The position numbers and the translations under genes were made by a program. Below, one piece after another: positions 6,009 to 7,769 of a stretch of 7,769 nucleotides of DNA (position 1 is the stretch's first letter; each line of letters starts with the position of its first letter). Under the pieces are notes generated by a model, which was not told the DNA's origin, ran no database searches, and was given only the letters and a program-made list of their open reading frames with translations. The DNA is from JABEVB01 sp049965775 (GTDB lineage: Bacteria > Planctomycetota > Phycisphaerae > WQYP01). The stretch covers positions 1 through 7,769 of the forward strand of contig JBMFVX010000136.1 in NCBI GenBank assembly GCA_049965775.1, written 5' to 3'.

Positions 6009-6656
6009 TTAAGAGGGAAGGTCTTTGAGTACCGTGGCAGTGACTTGCTGCGAGAGTTGTGCGGCCTCCGCGGCAAAGGCTGCGGCCTCGGCCGCGAACT
6101 GCGAAACCTCCTTAGCATCGGTGAGCAGCGAAAGATTTGCCAGAACATTCATGCGGGATGCCTGGGCTGCTGCGGCCGCGAGTTGTGCGGCAACGGCGAG
6201 ATCGGTTTTAAGCAGGGGGTTTATTTTGTCGGCCATGCTTATGCAGCGCCGCAGCATGGCAACACAGGTTTGGCCGACGAGTTGGGGCACCCGCAAAGCG
6301 GCAAGCAGGGCGGGGGCAAAGGTCGGGTCGTGCAACCGCGTTTCGGCCGGCAGTTTAAGCAGCGGCGAAAGCGCCTGGTAGGCGGCGCGGTCTTGCTCCA
6401 TTAAGTCGGTGAGCATGGCGGCGGCGTGGGCCAGCTGGTTGGCGAGGGCCTGGAGTTCTGTTTCATGGGCGGCAAACTTTGGTTTGCCGAGGGTGTATTG
6501 AAGCGTCATGTTCGCCTGGGCGGCGGCGAGCGCCGCGACCATTGCTGCAACAGAGCCGCCGCCGGGCGTGGGCGTTTTTGCAGCAAGTGCCGCGATGAAC
6601 TCTGCGATGGTAAAGTCCTGCAGAGGCCGGTCGGATGCTGAGGTGTGGATAGACAT
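6009..6656 (-). CDS. Cyclodeaminase/cyclohydrolase family protein (FTCD C-terminal type)
   Basis: A 215-residue stand-alone version of the cyclodeaminase domain of formiminotransferase-cyclodeaminase. The family converts 5-formimino-THF to 5,10-methenyl-THF with release of ammonia, or acts as a methenyl-THF cyclohydrolase; it is cytoplasmic one-carbon metabolism. Length fits the bacterial single-domain form of about 200 residues. The family signature near the N-terminus is clear: TPTPGGGSVAAMVAALAAA at 28-46. It is followed by an all-helical, Ala-rich body with MEQDRAAYQAL at 86-96 and a KTDLAVAAQLAAAAAQASRMNV helix at 150-171. The ATG at 6656 has GGAG eight bases upstream and begins just before the domain. 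An in-frame start at 6968 would run through the upstream TPR gene and was rejected. The gene starts 37 bases after the TPR gene, so co-transcription is likely. No formiminotransferase or histidine-degradation gene is adjacent, so cyclohydrolase and cyclodeaminase roles cannot be told apart. Confidence 0.88.
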   Translation of the reverse strand: MSIHTSASDRPLQDFTIAEFIAALAAKTPTPGGGSVAAMVAALAAAQANMTLQYTLGKPKFAAHETELQALANQLAHAAAMLTDLMEQDRAAYQALSPLLKLPAETRLHDPTFAPALLAALRVPQLVGQTCVAMLRRCISMADKINPLLKTDLAVAAQLAAAAAQASRMNVLANLSLLTDAKEVSQFAAEAAAFAAEAAQLSQQVTATVLKDLPS

Positions 6657-6664
6657 GCTGCGTG

Positions 6665-6668
6665 CTCC
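6665..6668 (-). promoter_or_regulatory. Ribosome binding site deciding the cyclodeaminase start
   Basis: GGAG on the minus strand, eight bases before the ATG at 6656. It selects the 215-residue form over the much longer frame that overlaps the upstream gene. Confidence 0.7.
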
Positions 6669-6693
6669 GCTTGGGGCTTGCCAACGCGCGGCA

Positions 6694-7395
6694 TCAGTGG
6701 GCCGGCGTAAAGCCCTTGGCCGGAAGCTCTGGTCCCACGGTGCTCGTTGGTAGCGATAGGCCATTGGCAGTGTTGACGGCCGTTTGGTCCGCGAGAACCG
6801 GTCGCCGCCACGCGTCGAGATTTTTGAGCCGGTAGTTAACGATGCCGGCAAAGGATTTTTCGGCCGGGGTGGCTTTGGCGTTAAGCATGGCCACATAAAT
6901 AGCGCGAGCCTTCGACCATTGACCGGCATCTTCGTAGGCGTTGGCCAATCCGAGCTTGGCGCGGGCAATCATGAGAGGGAGGTTTGGGTAATTTTTAATG
7001 ACGTTTTTGAATGCGAGCTTCGCGCCGGCCACCGCCTGAGCTTGGGTCGCCTTAACCCCCATGTAGGTGGAGCCGACATTGCCTTGGGCGATATAGGTAA
7101 GATAAAACTGCCCGATTTTTATGTAGGCTTGGGCGTCAATTTCAGGATTGTGATACTGCGCGAGGACTTTGGCATAAATGGCTTTGGGGGTTTGGTTGAC
7201 ATCAAGTTCGACCCGGGCCTCAGCAAGGCGGCGGGCCACCTGCGTTTGGTGCAGTTTGTAAAACTCAAAAGCCACCAGGGCCAGCGCCAGGCCCAGGAGC
7301 ATGTAGAGGCCGTTGCGGCGAACAAAAAGATAAAGCCAACTTGCGCCGCCGACGAGATCGTTTTTTTGCAGTTCGTGGCGTTCTTCAGATTGCAT
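6694..7395 (-). CDS. Membrane-anchored tetratricopeptide protein, YfgM-like
   Basis: A 233-residue inner-membrane protein with a periplasmic TPR-type body. A short cytoplasmic N-terminus (MQSEERHELQKNDLVGG) precedes one transmembrane helix at about 28-47 (NGLYMLLGLALALVAFEF). Helical repeats follow: residues 68-101 (TPKAIYAKVLAQYHN, then AQAYIKIGQFYLTY) and 143-171, which holds a recognisable TPR (IARAKLGLANAYEDAGQWSKARAIYVAML). The C-terminal 40 residues are low-complexity and probably disordered. The layout matches YfgM/TPR_21-type proteins, which in E. coli associate with the Sec translocon and periplasmic chaperones; that role here is inference. The ATG at 7395 has GGAG ten bases upstream. 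An in-frame start 16 codons earlier adds an uncharacteristic MFTHAGMLVHP and lies at the predicted transcript start, so it was not chosen. It is the first gene of a two-gene unit with the cyclodeaminase. Confidence 0.8.
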   Translation of the reverse strand: MQSEERHELQKNDLVGGASWLYLFVRRNGLYMLLGLALALVAFEFYKLHQTQVARRLAEARVELDVNQTPKAIYAKVLAQYHNPEIDAQAYIKIGQFYLTYIAQGNVGSTYMGVKATQAQAVAGAKLAFKNVIKNYPNLPLMIARAKLGLANAYEDAGQWSKARAIYVAMLNAKATPAEKSFAGIVNYRLKNLDAWRRPVLADQTAVNTANGLSLPTSTVGPELPAKGFTPAH

Positions 7396-7405
7396 TGAAT
7401 GTAAA

Positions 7406-7409
7406 CTCC
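7406..7409 (-). promoter_or_regulatory. Ribosome binding site deciding the TPR protein start
   Basis: GGAG on the minus strand, ten bases before the ATG at 7395. It favours the MQSEERHEL start over the in-frame start at 7443, which lies essentially at the predicted transcription start. Confidence 0.6.
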
Positions 7410-7421
7410 AAGGGTGTACGA

Positions 7422-7435
7422 GCATGCCCGCATGC
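7422..7435. repeat. Twin GCATGC palindromes in the TPR gene leader
   Basis: Two copies of the self-complementary hexamer GCATGC (7422-7427 and 7430-7435) are separated by two bases. They lie just downstream of the predicted transcription start of the minus-strand unit. They could form a small hairpin in the leader or an operator-like site; no regulator is identified. Confidence 0.3.
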
Positions 7436-7446
7436 GTAAACAATTA

Positions 7447-7475
7447 AGTATAAGCTCGCCGGGCACGCTTGAAAA
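7447..7475 (-). promoter_or_regulatory. Sigma70-like promoter for the TPR-cyclodeaminase unit
   Basis: On the minus strand, TTTTCA (7470-7475, four of six to the -35 consensus) and TATACT (7447-7452, five of six to the -10 consensus) are separated by exactly 17 bases. A start near 7440 gives a leader of about 45 bases before the ATG at 7395, with GGAG in it. Confidence 0.5.
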
Positions 7476-7769
7476 CCCTGTTTTGGCGGCATGGTGGGGC
7501 CGGTCCGCGCACCACCATGCGTCCGCCGTTCAATTTGCTTAACGTCAAGAACTGAAAATGGTCCACGGCAGCCTCATCGCTCGCTCGAAGCCGGCAACCA
7601 ACCACTGCGTGGGCCTTTTAACGCATCAACGCATCGTGGGCACACCAAAATCAGGAGCCTTCACCATCAATAGATCACAAATTATTAAATCAACTTTCTG
7701 GCTGGCGGGCAGTCGGCACTGACCCTTTCCGGTCTGCCAATTTTTCTGACGGGACGCGATATTTCATCG
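7476..7769. other. Non-coding end of the window
   Basis: No gene is recognised on either strand. The stretch contains the inverted repeat at 7489-7520, a tandem duplication of AACGCATC (7620-7627 and 7628-7635) and an AT-rich patch at about 7668-7692. A 25-codon minus-strand frame (7690-7767, MKYRVPSEKL onward) and a 60-codon plus-strand frame from 7491 have no Shine-Dalgarno sequence or recognisable domain. I treat them as chance. Confidence 0.5.
7489..7520. repeat. Inverted repeat upstream of the promoter
   Basis: A perfect 9-bp inverted repeat (GCATGGTGG at 7489-7497, CCACCATGC at 7512-7520) flanks a 14-base GC-rich centre. It sits just upstream of the -35 element. Neither side has a T run, so it is not a standard terminator. 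It may be an operator or the trace of a structured RNA. Confidence 0.4.

Noticed and set aside
5728..6030. Minus-strand open frame through the leader, reading AREAAYFRALVEYGLLDYLYYV
   Set aside because: It looks protein-like but has no start codon with a Shine-Dalgarno sequence before this segment. It overlaps both neighbouring genes out of frame and matches no family I know. It could merit a homology search.
6657..6968. N-terminal extension of the cyclodeaminase into the TPR gene
   Set aside because: The extension is the out-of-frame shadow of the TPR gene, and the family domain begins just after the ATG at 6656, which has its own GGAG.
7491..7673. 60-codon plus-strand frame at the right end
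   Set aside because: It has no Shine-Dalgarno sequence, a composition rich in Arg, Pro and Ser typical of non-coding GC-rich DNA, and starts inside the inverted repeat.

Overview
The window looks like chromosomal DNA of a Gram-negative bacterium, most likely a planctomycete (Phycisphaerae-like). The reasons are an outer-membrane autotransporter barrel, a membrane-anchored TPR protein opening with the MQSEERHEL motif that I associate with planctomycetes, a seryl-tRNA synthetase with clade-variant motifs, and Shine-Dalgarno-led starts in moderately GC-rich DNA. The assignment is an inference from family resemblance, not a database result.

Layout: (1) About 79-1860, plus strand: the C-terminal part of an autotransporter (passenger beta-strand repeats, linker, complete 12-strand-type barrel ending in Phe). 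It has no signal peptide and no convincing start, and an in-frame stop at 34-36 closes the frame upstream, so it is 5'-truncated, broken or affected by an assembly fault. (2) 1861-2093: intergenic, with a GC-rich hairpin followed by six Ts, a possible terminator. (3) 2094-5779, minus strand: four co-directional genes read from right to left. These are a membrane-anchored double-LysM protein, seryl-tRNA synthetase (serS), a secreted GH43 enzyme resembling exo-beta-1,3-galactanases (subfamily 24 type), and a small two-helix membrane protein. (4) 5780-6008: a 229-base leader with a nested hairpin and a weak promoter candidate. (5) 6009-7395, minus strand: a YfgM-like TPR protein followed 37 bases later by a formiminotransferase-cyclodeaminase-type protein, driven by a reasonable sigma70-like promoter at 7447-7475. 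(6) 7476-7769: no gene recognised; it holds an inverted repeat, a short tandem repeat and an AT-rich patch.

The minus-strand genes mix housekeeping (serS, one-carbon metabolism) with envelope functions (LysM, TPR anchor, secreted glycosidase). They appear to be two neighbouring transcription units rather than one dedicated pathway. No CRISPR array, transposase, integrase, tRNA or rRNA was seen. I found no convincing new multi-gene system. The most notable points are the unusual catalytic set of the GH43 protein, the headless autotransporter, and the hairpin placed at the predicted 5' end of the LysM-serS transcript.
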